A stretch of 64,000 bases of DNA from Blastococcus sp. TF02A-30. GTDB taxonomy: Bacteria > Actinomycetota > Actinomycetes > Mycobacteriales > Geodermatophilaceae. How positions within the stretch are numbered: the first letter of the stretch is position 1; the number at the start of each line of letters is the position of its first letter. A model generated the notes under the pieces. It ran no database searches. It had not been told where the DNA came from and saw only the letters and a program-made list of their open reading frames with translations. Positions 28,119 through 35,948 of the stretch are shown here, piece by piece. Where the stretch lies: the NCBI RefSeq assembly GCF_003319185.1, contig NZ_QOHJ01000004.1, positions 372,001 to 436,000 of the forward strand, given 5' to 3'. The translations under genes and the position numbers were made by a program.

Positions 28119-28559
28119 GTGGATCCCTTCCGCGGGCTCGGCATGCCCCGCATCCCCGGCTTCGGCGACCTGCTCGCCCTGCTGCAGACCCAGACGGAGG
28201 CGCTGGCCCAGCTCCCCCGCACGCTGGCCGACCTCAACGGCACCGTGCGGCAGCTGACCGAGGCCACGACCAGCGCGAAGGAGACGATCGCCGCGGCGCA
28301 GCGCATGGCCGAGCGCCTCGAGGAGCTGGTCGAGGAGCTGGAGGAGCCGGTGCGCGCGCTCAAGCCCGGGCTGGAGCGGGTCGGACGCGTGCTCGACGAC
28401 CCGGCCGTCGACACCGTGCCCGACACGCTGCGCCGGATCCACGACGACCTGCTGCCGCTGATCCACGGGCTGCGGCAGGCGCAGTCCCGCGTCGGCTCGG
28501 TGACCGGCCTGCTCCGCCGCCGACCCCGGGACGACGCGGACGACGACGGGGGCTGGTGA
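28119..28559 (+). CDS. Small coiled-coil protein, unknown function
   Basis: 146-aa cytoplasmic protein. Residues ~20-80 are heptad-like (LLALLQTQTEALAQL to AAAQRMAERLEELVEELEE), predicting a long coiled coil. The tail is basic then acidic (RRRPRDDADDDGG). It resembles in size and layout the protein at 33601-33999, and small phasin-like or SMC-accessory proteins, but no family is certain. GTG 28119 and ATG 28143 are both possible starts. It converges on the transporter gene at 28567 with an 8-nt gap. Confidence 0.65.
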   Translation: MDPFRGLGMPRIPGFGDLLALLQTQTEALAQLPRTLADLNGTVRQLTEATTSAKETIAAAQRMAERLEELVEELEEPVRALKPGLERVGRVLDDPAVDTVPDTLRRIHDDLLPLIHGLRQAQSRVGSVTGLLRRRPRDDADDDGGW

Positions 28560-28566
28560 CGGTCCG

Positions 28567-29958
28567 TCAGGCCACCGGCACACGGGCGCTCTGCGCCACC
28601 CCGTCGAGGCGGTAGCGCCGCTGCGAGAGCAGGGACAGCCCCATGACGGCGGCGGAGATCACCGTGAAGCCCAGGAGCACGGCCAGCCGCGCGCCGTCGG
28701 TCTGCACGACGTCCTCGTCGGCGGTGCTGCCCACGAACCCGCCGAGCGCCAACGCCGCCGAGTACAGGTAGGGCCCGGCCGCGGCACCGACGGCCTCGGT
28801 CGCCGTCCACACGCCGGTGTACGCGCCCGCGCGGGCGAGCTCCGCCTCTCCCCCGGCCCGCACGGTGTCGGGCACCATCGAGAACGGGAACAGCTGCAGG
28901 CCCGCGAACGCGATCCCGAGCGCGAAGGTGGCGAGCAGGACCACGGCCAGGTGCACCCGGCTGCCGACCAGCAGCACCAGGGAGCCGATCACGAAGATCG
29001 CCTGGGCCGCCAGCAGGCAGCGCTGCTTGCCGCGCCGGCGGGAGACCCGGAACCACAACGGCGTGGTGAGCAGCGCCGGGGCCATGAACAGGGCCATGAG
29101 AACCGTGGTGAAGGCCGGCCGGTCCAGCTCGTACTCCGCGAAGTAGGGCAGGCCGGCCAGCACCAGGTGCGTCGTCGTCGACATCAGCAGGTAGCTCGTG
29201 ACCAGGATCCGGAAGGACGGGTTGGCCCTGAGCACGCTGATCGACTCGCCGAGCGCCTGCCGGGCCGGCGTGTGCTGCTGGACGCCGGCGGCCGGGGCGG
29301 TGGCCGGGGCCAGCCGGCGCACGCCACCGACGCCCACGACCTGGAACACGAGCATGAAGGCGCCCAGCGCGGCAGCCATCACCACGTAGCCGCCGATGCC
29401 GCTGTCCTCGTCGGCCAGCAGCGGGGCGAGCGCGCCGGAGAGGAGGATGCCGACGGTCAGCACGATCATCCGGAAGCTCATGATCCGGGTGCGCTCGTCG
29501 TAGCCGACCGCCACGTCGGTGGGGGTGGCCAGGTAGGGCACCTGGTAGCTGGCGAACAGCGTGTTGCCGAGCACGAACCAGCCACCCACCCAGAGCGCGG
29601 CGAGGTACTGGGAGCCGGCCACCACGCCGGGGACGGCGAAGGTGGCGAGGAACGCCGGACCGAGCAGGCAGCCGACGAGCAGCAGCCGGACGCGGGTGCC
29701 GCGGCGGCGCCGGTCGGTGTCGGACAGCGTCCCGATGACCGGGTGGAGCACGACGTCGACGACCTTGGGCACCAGCAGCGTGAGGCCGGCCAGCCACGGC
29801 GAGACGCCGAGCGTGTCGGTGAGGAAGTAGAGGAGCAGCAGCCCCGGCACGGTCACGTAGACGCCCATGCCGGCCGAGCCGAGCGCGTAGCGCACCAGGG
29901 TGGCGCGCTCGACGGCCGGAGCCGGCGCCGTGGCCACGGACGGGGAGACAGTCCTCAT
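28567..29958 (-). CDS. GPH/MFS-2 family transporter
   Basis: 463-aa integral membrane protein with about twelve hydrophobic segments. The loop VVDVVLHPVIGTLSDTDRRRRGTR matches the GPH (glycoside-pentoside-hexuronide:cation symporter, MFS-2) subgroup; the second half repeats it weakly (LWFRVSRRRGKQRC). ATG 29958 follows GAAGGA. It is divergent from a TetR regulator whose GTG start is 52 bp away, so it is likely repressed by it. The substrate may be related to the downstream FMO-SDR enzymes rather than a sugar; that is inference. Confidence 0.85.
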   Translation of the reverse strand: MRTVSPSVATAPAPAVERATLVRYALGSAGMGVYVTVPGLLLLYFLTDTLGVSPWLAGLTLLVPKVVDVVLHPVIGTLSDTDRRRRGTRVRLLLVGCLLGPAFLATFAVPGVVAGSQYLAALWVGGWFVLGNTLFASYQVPYLATPTDVAVGYDERTRIMSFRMIVLTVGILLSGALAPLLADEDSGIGGYVVMAAALGAFMLVFQVVGVGGVRRLAPATAPAAGVQQHTPARQALGESISVLRANPSFRILVTSYLLMSTTTHLVLAGLPYFAEYELDRPAFTTVLMALFMAPALLTTPLWFRVSRRRGKQRCLLAAQAIFVIGSLVLLVGSRVHLAVVLLATFALGIAFAGLQLFPFSMVPDTVRAGGEAELARAGAYTGVWTATEAVGAAAGPYLYSAALALGGFVGSTADEDVVQTDGARLAVLLGFTVISAAVMGLSLLSQRRYRLDGVAQSARVPVA

Positions 29959-29973
29959 AAATCCTTCTCTCGC

Positions 29974-30003
29974 TTGATTGCGCGGCGTGATGGTAGCCAC
30001 ACT
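29974..30003 (+). promoter_or_regulatory. Predicted promoter of TetR gene
   Basis: TTGATT (29974-29979), an 18-nt spacer, CACACT (29998-30003), and GTG 30011 after a further 7 nt. This supports a leaderless start for the regulator. The region between the divergent starts is only 52 bp, so any operator for the transporter must overlap this element. Confidence 0.4.
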
Positions 30004-30010
30004 GGACGGC

Positions 30011-30703
30011 GTGAGGAAGACGTCTCCGGAAACTGCCGCCGCGACGCGACGGGGGCCCGGCCGGCCACGGCGCGACGCCGGCGCACCGCCGACCCGCGAG
30101 CGGATCCTCGTCGCGGCCACCGACCTGTTCGCCGAGCGGGGAGCCGACGGGGTGGCGATGCGCGACATCGCCGAGCGCGTGGGGATCGACGTGTCCAGCG
30201 TCCACCACCACTTCCCGACCAAGGCCGGGTTGCTCGACGCCTGCTTCGCCCGGGTCTTCGCCGCCGAACGGGACGCTCTGGACGCCGACGTCGATGCGCT
30301 CCGCTCGGCCCTGGTGACCGGCGACCGCGCTGACGCCCTCGCCGCGCTGCACCAGCTGGTGGAGACCTTCGTGACCTTCCTCGAGGACCACCCGCACACC
30401 ACGTTCCTCTGGTTGCGCCGCTGGCTGGACCCGACCGCCGACACGCCGCTGGACGAGGCCTACGCGCTGCCCATCTACTCCCGCGTGGAGGACGCCCTCC
30501 TGGCCGCCGGTGGCCGGGGGCTGCTCGCCGAGCCGACGCCGCACGTCACCGTCCGCAGCCTCGTCTGGGCCACGCACGGCCACGTCACCAGCCTGGCCGC
30601 CGCGGGCAGGGACGGGGTCGGCGCGGCCCGGGAGCGCCGCGAGTTCCGCGCCTTCGTGCACCGCTTCATCGACCGCCTCTACCCGGACGCTTCCCCCTCC
30701 TGA
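30011..30703 (+). CDS. TetR-family regulator
   Basis: 230-aa regulator. The N-terminus is basic (TRRGPGRPRRDAG), followed by the TetR HTH with VAMRDIAERVGIDVSSVHHHFP at residues ~50-72. The C-terminal ligand domain is Trp/Leu-rich. GTG 30011 is chosen because a TTGATT/CACACT promoter ends 7 nt before it; ATG 29990 in the same frame is the alternative. It is flanked by a divergent GPH transporter and a downstream FMO-SDR operon 47 nt away, whose leader holds a 16-bp palindrome. It probably controls both. Confidence 0.87.
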   Translation: MRKTSPETAAATRRGPGRPRRDAGAPPTRERILVAATDLFAERGADGVAMRDIAERVGIDVSSVHHHFPTKAGLLDACFARVFAAERDALDADVDALRSALVTGDRADALAALHQLVETFVTFLEDHPHTTFLWLRRWLDPTADTPLDEAYALPIYSRVEDALLAAGGRGLLAEPTPHVTVRSLVWATHGHVTSLAAAGRDGVGAARERREFRAFVHRFIDRLYPDASPS

Positions 30704-30719
30704 CGGCGCGTGGTTTTAT

Positions 30720-30735
30720 TCCATCGCCCGATGGA
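30720..30735. promoter_or_regulatory. Palindromic operator candidate before FMO-SDR gene
   Basis: TCCATCGCCCGATGGA: perfect 7-bp arms around CC, just after an AT-rich TTTTATT. It ends 15 nt before the ATG of the FMO-SDR gene and overlaps the region just ahead of its GAGGAG Shine-Dalgarno. The adjacent TetR gene is the likely source of the binding protein. Confidence 0.5.
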
Positions 30736-30750
30736 TTGAGGAGACCCGTC

Positions 30751-32865
30751 ATGCCGCGCACCACCCCTCCACCCCGCACCGCCGTCGTCGGCGGGGGTGC
30801 CGCCGGCATCGCCGCGGTGAAGGCGCTCCTGGAGGCCGGCGTCCCCGTCGTCGGCTTCGAGCGCGCCGCCGAGCTCGGGGGGCTGTGGCGGATCGACGCG
30901 GGCACGGCCGCCTACGAGGGCCTGACGCTCAACACCAGCAAGCCGCGCACCCAGTTCGCCGACTTCCCGATGCCGGAGGAGTGGCCGGACTACCCCAGCC
31001 GGGCGCAGATGGTCGAGTACCTGCAGGGCTACGCCGACCGCTTCGGCGTGACCGGCGCCTACCGGCTGCGGACGACGGTGGACACCGCGCGCCGCTCGGG
31101 CTCCGGCTGGGAGATCACCGCGACCGGCCCGGACGGGACGACGACGGAGCGCTTCGACCACCTCGTCGTCGCCAACGGGCACAACATCGAGCCGAAGCTG
31201 CCCTCGCCGCCGTACCCGGGCGAGTTCGCCGGGGTGCAGGAGCACGCGCACGACTACCTCTCCCCCGCCCGGTACGCCGGCAAGCGGGTGCTCGTCGTGG
31301 GTACCGGCAACTCGGCGATGGACATCTCCGCCGAGCTGGCCGGAGTCGCCGACCGCGTGCTGCTCTCCGCCCGCCGCGGCGTGTGGATCGTGCCGAAGCG
31401 CCTGCTGGGCAAGCCGTCGGACCAGCTCAACGGCGCGCTCGCGGCGCTGCTGCCGTGGAAGGTCCGGCAGACGGTGTCGCAGACGATGCTGCGGTTCGCC
31501 GCCCCGCTGCCGGCCGGCCCGTCGCTGCCGCCGCCGGCGCAGGGGCTGCTGCAGGACCACCCGACGCTCAGCGACCGGGTGCCGGCGCTGGTCGCCGAGG
31601 GGAGGATCCTCGCCCGACCGGGCATCAGCCGCTTCGCCGGGGACCGGGTGGAGTTCGCCGACGGCAGCTCCGACGAGGTCGACGTCATCATCTGGGCGAC
31701 CGGCTACCGCGCCGTCGTCCCGTTCCTGGACGACGACGTCGTCGGGGATCCGTCCTGCCTGCTGCTCTACCGGCACGTCTTCCCGATCGAGGACCGCTCG
31801 CACAGCTTCATCGGGCTCATGCAGTCCACCGGCTCGGCGCTGCCGGTGGTCGAGGCGCAGTCGCGGCTGCTCGCCGCGCACCTGACCGGGACCTACCCGG
31901 TGCCGGAGCCGGCCGAGGCGCGGGTCGCGGCCGAGGCGGAGCTGGCCGCCGCCCGGGAGCGTTGGGGCGACCGGCGCCCGCACATGCGGCTGGACATCGA
32001 CGCCTACCTGCGCGCGGTCGGCCAGGAGCTGGCCGCGGCCGGTTCCGATGTCCTGGCCGGGCGGCGGATCGTGGTCACCGGCGGCGCCGGCACCTTCGGC
32101 CGGGCACTGGGCGCGCGGTTCACCGCGCACGGCGCCTCGGTCGTGGGGCTGGACCTGGTGGCCCGTGACGACCTGCCGTTCCCGGTCCTCGCCTGCGACC
32201 TCACCTCGGCGGAGTCGGTCGAGGCCGCGGTGAAGCAGGCAGCCGAGCTGCTCGGCGGCATCGACGCGCTGGTGAACAACGCCGGCCGCGGCGGACCCGC
32301 ACCGGCCGAGTTCGCGCCGGACGAGGAGGTGCACGCCCAGCTGGAGCTGAACCTGCTCGGCGCGTGGCGGGTCACCGCCGCGGCGATGCCCCACCTGGAA
32401 GCAGCCCGGGGCCGGGTCGTGTTCATCGCTTCGCGCATGGCGGTGCTGCCGCTGCCGCTGGCCGCCGCGTACGGGGTGTCCAAGCGCGCGCTGGCCGCGT
32501 ACGCCGACGCGCTGCGGCTGGAGGTCGGCACGCACGTCGGCGTCTCGACGGTCTACCCGAGCATGGTGCGCAGCCCGATCCACGACAGCACCCGCCAGGC
32601 CGGGCTCTCGCTGGACAAGGTCTCCCGGCCCGAGCCGCTGGAGGGCGTCGTCGACGCGGTGGAGAAGGCGCTGACCGCGGCGAAGGCCCCGCGGGACGTG
32701 GCGACGACGCGGCGCGGCCGGATCGAGATGGCGGTCGGACGGCACCTCCCGTCGCTGGCCGACCGGGTGGTGTCTCGCACCGTGGGCCAGCGGGTGGCGG
32801 CCGGCGACTTCGCCGGCGCCCGCCTGGCGTCGGGGCTGCTGCGCCGCCACGGTCGGTCGTCGTGA
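30751..32865 (+). CDS. FMO-SDR fusion protein
   Basis: 704-aa bifunctional protein. Residues ~1-410 form a flavin monooxygenase: FAD motif AVVGGGAAGIAAV, ERAAELGGLWR, the FMO fingerprint FAGVQEHAHDY (~158) and the NADPH motif VVGTGNSAMDISAEL, with IIWATGYRAVVPF. Residues ~430-704 form a short-chain dehydrogenase: TGGAGTFGRALG, LVNNAGRG and YGVSKRALAAYADAL. FMO and SDR genes are often neighbours; here they are one chain, suggesting coupled oxygenation and alcohol/ketone reduction of one substrate. ATG 30751 follows GAGGAG at 7 nt. It overlaps the next SDR by 4 nt. Confidence 0.9.
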   Translation: MPRTTPPPRTAVVGGGAAGIAAVKALLEAGVPVVGFERAAELGGLWRIDAGTAAYEGLTLNTSKPRTQFADFPMPEEWPDYPSRAQMVEYLQGYADRFGVTGAYRLRTTVDTARRSGSGWEITATGPDGTTTERFDHLVVANGHNIEPKLPSPPYPGEFAGVQEHAHDYLSPARYAGKRVLVVGTGNSAMDISAELAGVADRVLLSARRGVWIVPKRLLGKPSDQLNGALAALLPWKVRQTVSQTMLRFAAPLPAGPSLPPPAQGLLQDHPTLSDRVPALVAEGRILARPGISRFAGDRVEFADGSSDEVDVIIWATGYRAVVPFLDDDVVGDPSCLLLYRHVFPIEDRSHSFIGLMQSTGSALPVVEAQSRLLAAHLTGTYPVPEPAEARVAAEAELAAARERWGDRRPHMRLDIDAYLRAVGQELAAAGSDVLAGRRIVVTGGAGTFGRALGARFTAHGASVVGLDLVARDDLPFPVLACDLTSAESVEAAVKQAAELLGGIDALVNNAGRGGPAPAEFAPDEEVHAQLELNLLGAWRVTAAAMPHLEAARGRVVFIASRMAVLPLPLAAAYGVSKRALAAYADALRLEVGTHVGVSTVYPSMVRSPIHDSTRQAGLSLDKVSRPEPLEGVVDAVEKALTAAKAPRDVATTRRGRIEMAVGRHLPSLADRVVSRTVGQRVAAGDFAGARLASGLLRRHGRSS

Positions 32866-33596
32866 GCACTCGTCGGGTCGCCGTCGTCACCGGGGCGTCC
32901 AGCGGGATCGGCGCGGCCACCGCGCGGGCGCTGGCCGGGGACGGGTACGACGTCGTCCTCGGTGCCCGGCGGCTGTCCGCGCTGGAGGAGGTCGCGGCGT
33001 CCTGCGGCGGCCGGGCGCTGCCGCTGGGCGTGACCGATCCGCGGTCCGTCGCGGCGTTCGCCGCGGAGGTGCCCCGCTGCGACGTGCTGGTGAACAACGC
33101 CGGCGGGGCCAAGGGGGCCGATCCGGTGGCCACCGCCGACGAGGCCGCCTGGTACTGGATGCACGAGACCAACGTGATGGGCACGCTGCGGGTGACCAAG
33201 GCGCTGCTGCCCCGCCTGATCGCCTCGGGCGACGGGCTGGTGCTCAACGTCGGCTCGATCGCCGCGCGCGAGCCGTACTCCGGTGGCGCCGGCTACAACG
33301 CGGCGAAGCACGCGGTGGCGGCGATGACCCGGGTCCTGCGGATCGAGCTGCTCGGGCAGCCGGTGCGGGTGACCGAGATCGACCCCGGCCTGGTGCGCAC
33401 CCAGTTCTCACTGGTGCGCTTCGACGGAGACACCGAACGGGCCGACGCGGTCTACCGCGGGATGACGCCGCTGACCGCCGAGGACGTCGCCGACTGCGTG
33501 CGCTGGGTGGCCTCGATGCCGGCGCACGTGAACGTCGACTCGATGCTCGTGCTCGCCCGCGACCAGGTGTCGGCGCAGGTCGTGCACCGGGTGTGA
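32862..33596 (+). CDS. SDR family oxidoreductase
   Basis: 244-aa short-chain dehydrogenase: TGASSGIGAATARAL, LVNNAGGAKGAD, Ser in NVGSIAAREPYSGG and YNAAKHAV. The arginine-rich GARRLSALEE after the second strand favours NADP. The PGLVRTQFSLVRF segment and the overall pattern resemble the YdfG/serine-3-dehydrogenase group. GTG 32862 overlaps the FMO-SDR stop (GTGA), so the pair is one operon. The natural substrate is unknown; it may act on the product of the fusion enzyme. Confidence 0.9.
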   Translation: MSTRRVAVVTGASSGIGAATARALAGDGYDVVLGARRLSALEEVAASCGGRALPLGVTDPRSVAAFAAEVPRCDVLVNNAGGAKGADPVATADEAAWYWMHETNVMGTLRVTKALLPRLIASGDGLVLNVGSIAAREPYSGGAGYNAAKHAVAAMTRVLRIELLGQPVRVTEIDPGLVRTQFSLVRFDGDTERADAVYRGMTPLTAEDVADCVRWVASMPAHVNVDSMLVLARDQVSAQVVHRV

Positions 33597-33600
33597 CGCG

Positions 33601-33999
33601 TCAGGGGCGGTGCTGACCGTCGGTCCGGCGCTCGCCGCTGCGGACGAAGTCGCCGACGGCCTCCTCCAGGCGGGCCCAGGTGGCGCTCCACTCGACGAGC
33701 GGATCGAGGATCCGCTCGAGCACCTCGAGCTGCTGGTCGAAGGCGTCGAGCTGGGCTCGCATCGCGGCGATGGAGGTGCGCTGGGCACCGACCACGTCGG
33801 CGATGGCCTTGACCTGCGCAGCCGACAGCGCGCCGGGCGGGCTGGGCAGCGCCGGAAGGGGCAGCCGGGCCGTGGCGCTGCCCGCGAGGTGCCGGGCGCG
33901 GTCGGTGAAGGTGCGCAGCTGGTGGGCGAACTCGTCGATCGACCGGCCGACCAACCGTCCCGTGACCGTCCGCTCCCCCGCCTCCGGATGCTCGCTCAT
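33601..33999 (-). CDS. Small coiled-coil protein, unknown function
   Basis: 132-aa acidic-to-neutral protein with a central Pro-rich linker (PLPALPSPPG) between an N-terminal helix and a predicted coiled coil (AAMRAQLDAFDQQLEVLERIL, in two parts). It recalls the 146-aa protein at 28119-28559, also a helical protein with repeated Leu and Trp/Leu motifs, though similarity is weak. ATG 33999 lies 6 nt after TACGTT, so it is likely leaderless. It converges on the SDR gene with a 4-nt gap. Confidence 0.65.
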   Translation of the reverse strand: MSEHPEAGERTVTGRLVGRSIDEFAHQLRTFTDRARHLAGSATARLPLPALPSPPGALSAAQVKAIADVVGAQRTSIAAMRAQLDAFDQQLEVLERILDPLVEWSATWARLEEAVGDFVRSGERRTDGQHRP

Positions 34000-34041
34000 G
34001 CCCCCAACGTAGGGCCCGTCGACGAGCGGACGCGACAGCGG

Positions 34042-34899
34042 TCAGTCCTCCGTCGAGGGAAAGCGCGCCGGTGTGCCGGTGTAGTGCCGCCGCCGCTGGA
34101 AGTAGGCCCGTTCCAGCGCGGGCAGCTCGCCCAGGACCGACAGATCACCGTCCTGCACGTTCGTGGACCCGTAGAAGTGGAGCCGGCGGAGACGGCGGCA
34201 CCGTTCGACCGGTCGGAGGCCTTCGACGGCGCCGCAGTCGCTCACGCCGAGGACCTCCAGCCGCGGCAGACCGCTCAGGAAGTCCAGATCCGTGACGTGC
34301 CGGCACGCCTCGAGGTCCAGTTCCACCAGCGAGTCGAACCGGGCGAGCGCCTCGAAGCCGGACAGGTGGGGGGCCAGCCGGATGGACAAGCTCCTGAGGC
34401 GGTCCGCGAGCCCCGCCAGCGCGGCCACCGACCGCAACCGCGCGGAGGTCAGGGTCAGCCGCTCCAGCGCCGGAAGTCCCGAGATGAGGGCAGCGACCTC
34501 GTCCGATACCTGGTGCACGTGCAGGTCCCGAAGCCGTTCGAGCGCGGCGATGCCCGGGGAGAGCCGATCCGCGTCGGTGAACACGTGCGTGAGCGAGCGG
34601 AGCGACTCCCACGGGGCCGCGCCCCGGCAGTCGGTGCCGAGGTTGAGCTCCTCCAGGTCGGCGCACGCCGCGACGTCGCTGTCGTCGTCGAAGGAACCGA
34701 CGACCTCCAGGCCCACGAGGCGGTGGCCCACCTCGCGGAGGACCCGGCAGTCCTTCTCCTCGAATCCCAGTTCGCGGTTGAGCACGAGCAGCGGCCGGGG
34801 TGTCCCCACGATGCGCCGGACCAGCTGCTCGTCCGCTCGTCCCTTCGCGACGACGACGTTCCCGGGGACCCGGAAACGCGAGGGGTCGACGGGCTCCAC
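34042..34899 (-). CDS. Leucine-rich-repeat-like protein
   Basis: 285-aa cytoplasmic protein with irregular LRRs: LEELNLGT, LERLRDLHVHQV, LERLTLTSARL, LVELDLEACRHV, LEVLGVSDCGAV and LRRLHFYGSTNV occur at ~20-25-residue intervals. No signal peptide or other domain. GTG 34899 follows GGTGGAGCGAGG. It lies 46 nt downstream of the frameshifted gene and may be co-transcribed with it. Such solo LRR proteins are often interaction modules; no function is assigned. Lower GC runs (aaagcgcgcc) do not differ enough to claim transfer. Confidence 0.72.
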   Translation of the reverse strand: MEPVDPSRFRVPGNVVVAKGRADEQLVRRIVGTPRPLLVLNRELGFEEKDCRVLREVGHRLVGLEVVGSFDDDSDVAACADLEELNLGTDCRGAAPWESLRSLTHVFTDADRLSPGIAALERLRDLHVHQVSDEVAALISGLPALERLTLTSARLRSVAALAGLADRLRSLSIRLAPHLSGFEALARFDSLVELDLEACRHVTDLDFLSGLPRLEVLGVSDCGAVEGLRPVERCRRLRRLHFYGSTNVQDGDLSVLGELPALERAYFQRRRHYTGTPARFPSTED

Positions 34900-34945
34900 C
34901 CTCGCTCCACCTCCGTCCCCGGTAGCCGCTCCACCCCGACGTGCC

Positions 34946-35625
34946 TCAGGCGACCGACATGTCGATCTCGGGCAGTCTGCCGTGCATCGCCGCAGCCCGG
35001 GGCAACGGCGCGAGGGTGGCCACTCCCCCTCGCCAGGCGACGGCGTGCAGGAGGCCGCGCAGATCGTGCCAGTTCCCGCGCAGGTCCACGCCGGCCTCTT
35101 CGAGCACCGCGCCCCCGGAAGCGTCGCGGACCCGGACCACCACGTGCAGGCCCGCGTCGCCGACGTGCCCCTCCGCTTCGACCGTCCACCGGCCGTCGGG
35201 GTGCGCTCGCGGGCCCGTCCGCCGGCGGGCCACGATCCCCTCGCGCAGCGCCGCGGCGCGCGCACCGTCCACCGCGCCCCGTCCCAGCCGTAGCGCCCGC
35301 ACAGCGCCCGGAGCGCCTCGTGGTGCAGGTCGAGCAGCCGGCGTGCCCGGGTCTCCGCATCGAGGCTCGCCAGCTGTGCGGCGTCGATCCGCCGGCCGAT
35401 CTCGAGCACGTCGTCGTCGCGGGTCAGCCGTCCCGGCAGCGACTCGTCACGGCGCGGAACGCGCTCGGCCCACAGCGCGACGACCACCTTGCGGACGGGC
35501 CCGGTGTCGAGGGCCGGCAGCCCCGCGTCGAACGCGCTGGCCACGCGGATCCCCGAGGCCCGCAGCACCCGCCGCTCGTCGACGTCGCGGAGGTCCACGG
35601 GCAGGATCGCGGTCTCACGCAGCAC
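34946..35625 (-). pseudogene. Unknown protein, reading frame shifted
   Basis: Two coding-quality segments in different minus-strand frames look like one gene. The first half starts at GTG 35625 (LRETAILPVDLRDVDERRV) and reads well to GRYGWDGARWTVRA near 35255. The second half (ALREGIVARRRTGPRAHPDG to LPEIDMSVA, stop at 34946) continues about one base out of phase. The switch is in a run of GCGC between about 35250 and 35290. One missing base, or two extra, would reconcile them into ~226 residues. It could be a real mutation or an assembly error. I do not recognise the family. Confidence 0.6.
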
Positions 35626-35630
35626 GGTCG

Positions 35631-35789
35631 TCAGGCGGGAGCCGGAGCCGCGTCGCTGGCTCCCGACCGGACGACCTGCGGCTCGTCGCGCCGGCCGGGG
35701 CGCTCGCGGTGGTCGCCGAGCTCGTGCCGCACCCGGGCCAGGCCCTCGGCGGTGCGGACGTCGGCGCTCGCACGCATCCGTGCGGTCAT
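35631..35789 (-). CDS. 52-aa ORF, unknown
   Basis: Small ORF upstream of the frameshifted gene: ATG 35789 with GGGAGG nine nt upstream, stop 5 nt before the GTG at 35625. It is charged (MTARMRASADVRTAEG, RHELGDHRERPGRRDE) with an Ala/Pro tail, without signal or membrane segment. Position and ribosome site make translation plausible, as the first gene of a three-gene minus-strand unit with the frameshifted gene and the LRR gene. It might also be the N-terminal fragment of the neighbouring broken gene. Confidence 0.4.
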   Translation of the reverse strand: MTARMRASADVRTAEGLARVRHELGDHRERPGRRDEPQVVRSGASDAAPAPA

Positions 35790-35948
35790 GGCTCTCGCCC
35801 TCCCTGCCGCCCACCAGCCGGTTCAGGGCGACCCTACGTCGGTGGCTCGGATCGCCGGACGGTCTCGGCTCGTCCCGCGCTCCCCCGCTGTCGCATGCTT
35901 CCCGCGCCGGTTCTGCCGCCGGGCCGTCCGGTCGGCAGAGTGGTCGCC

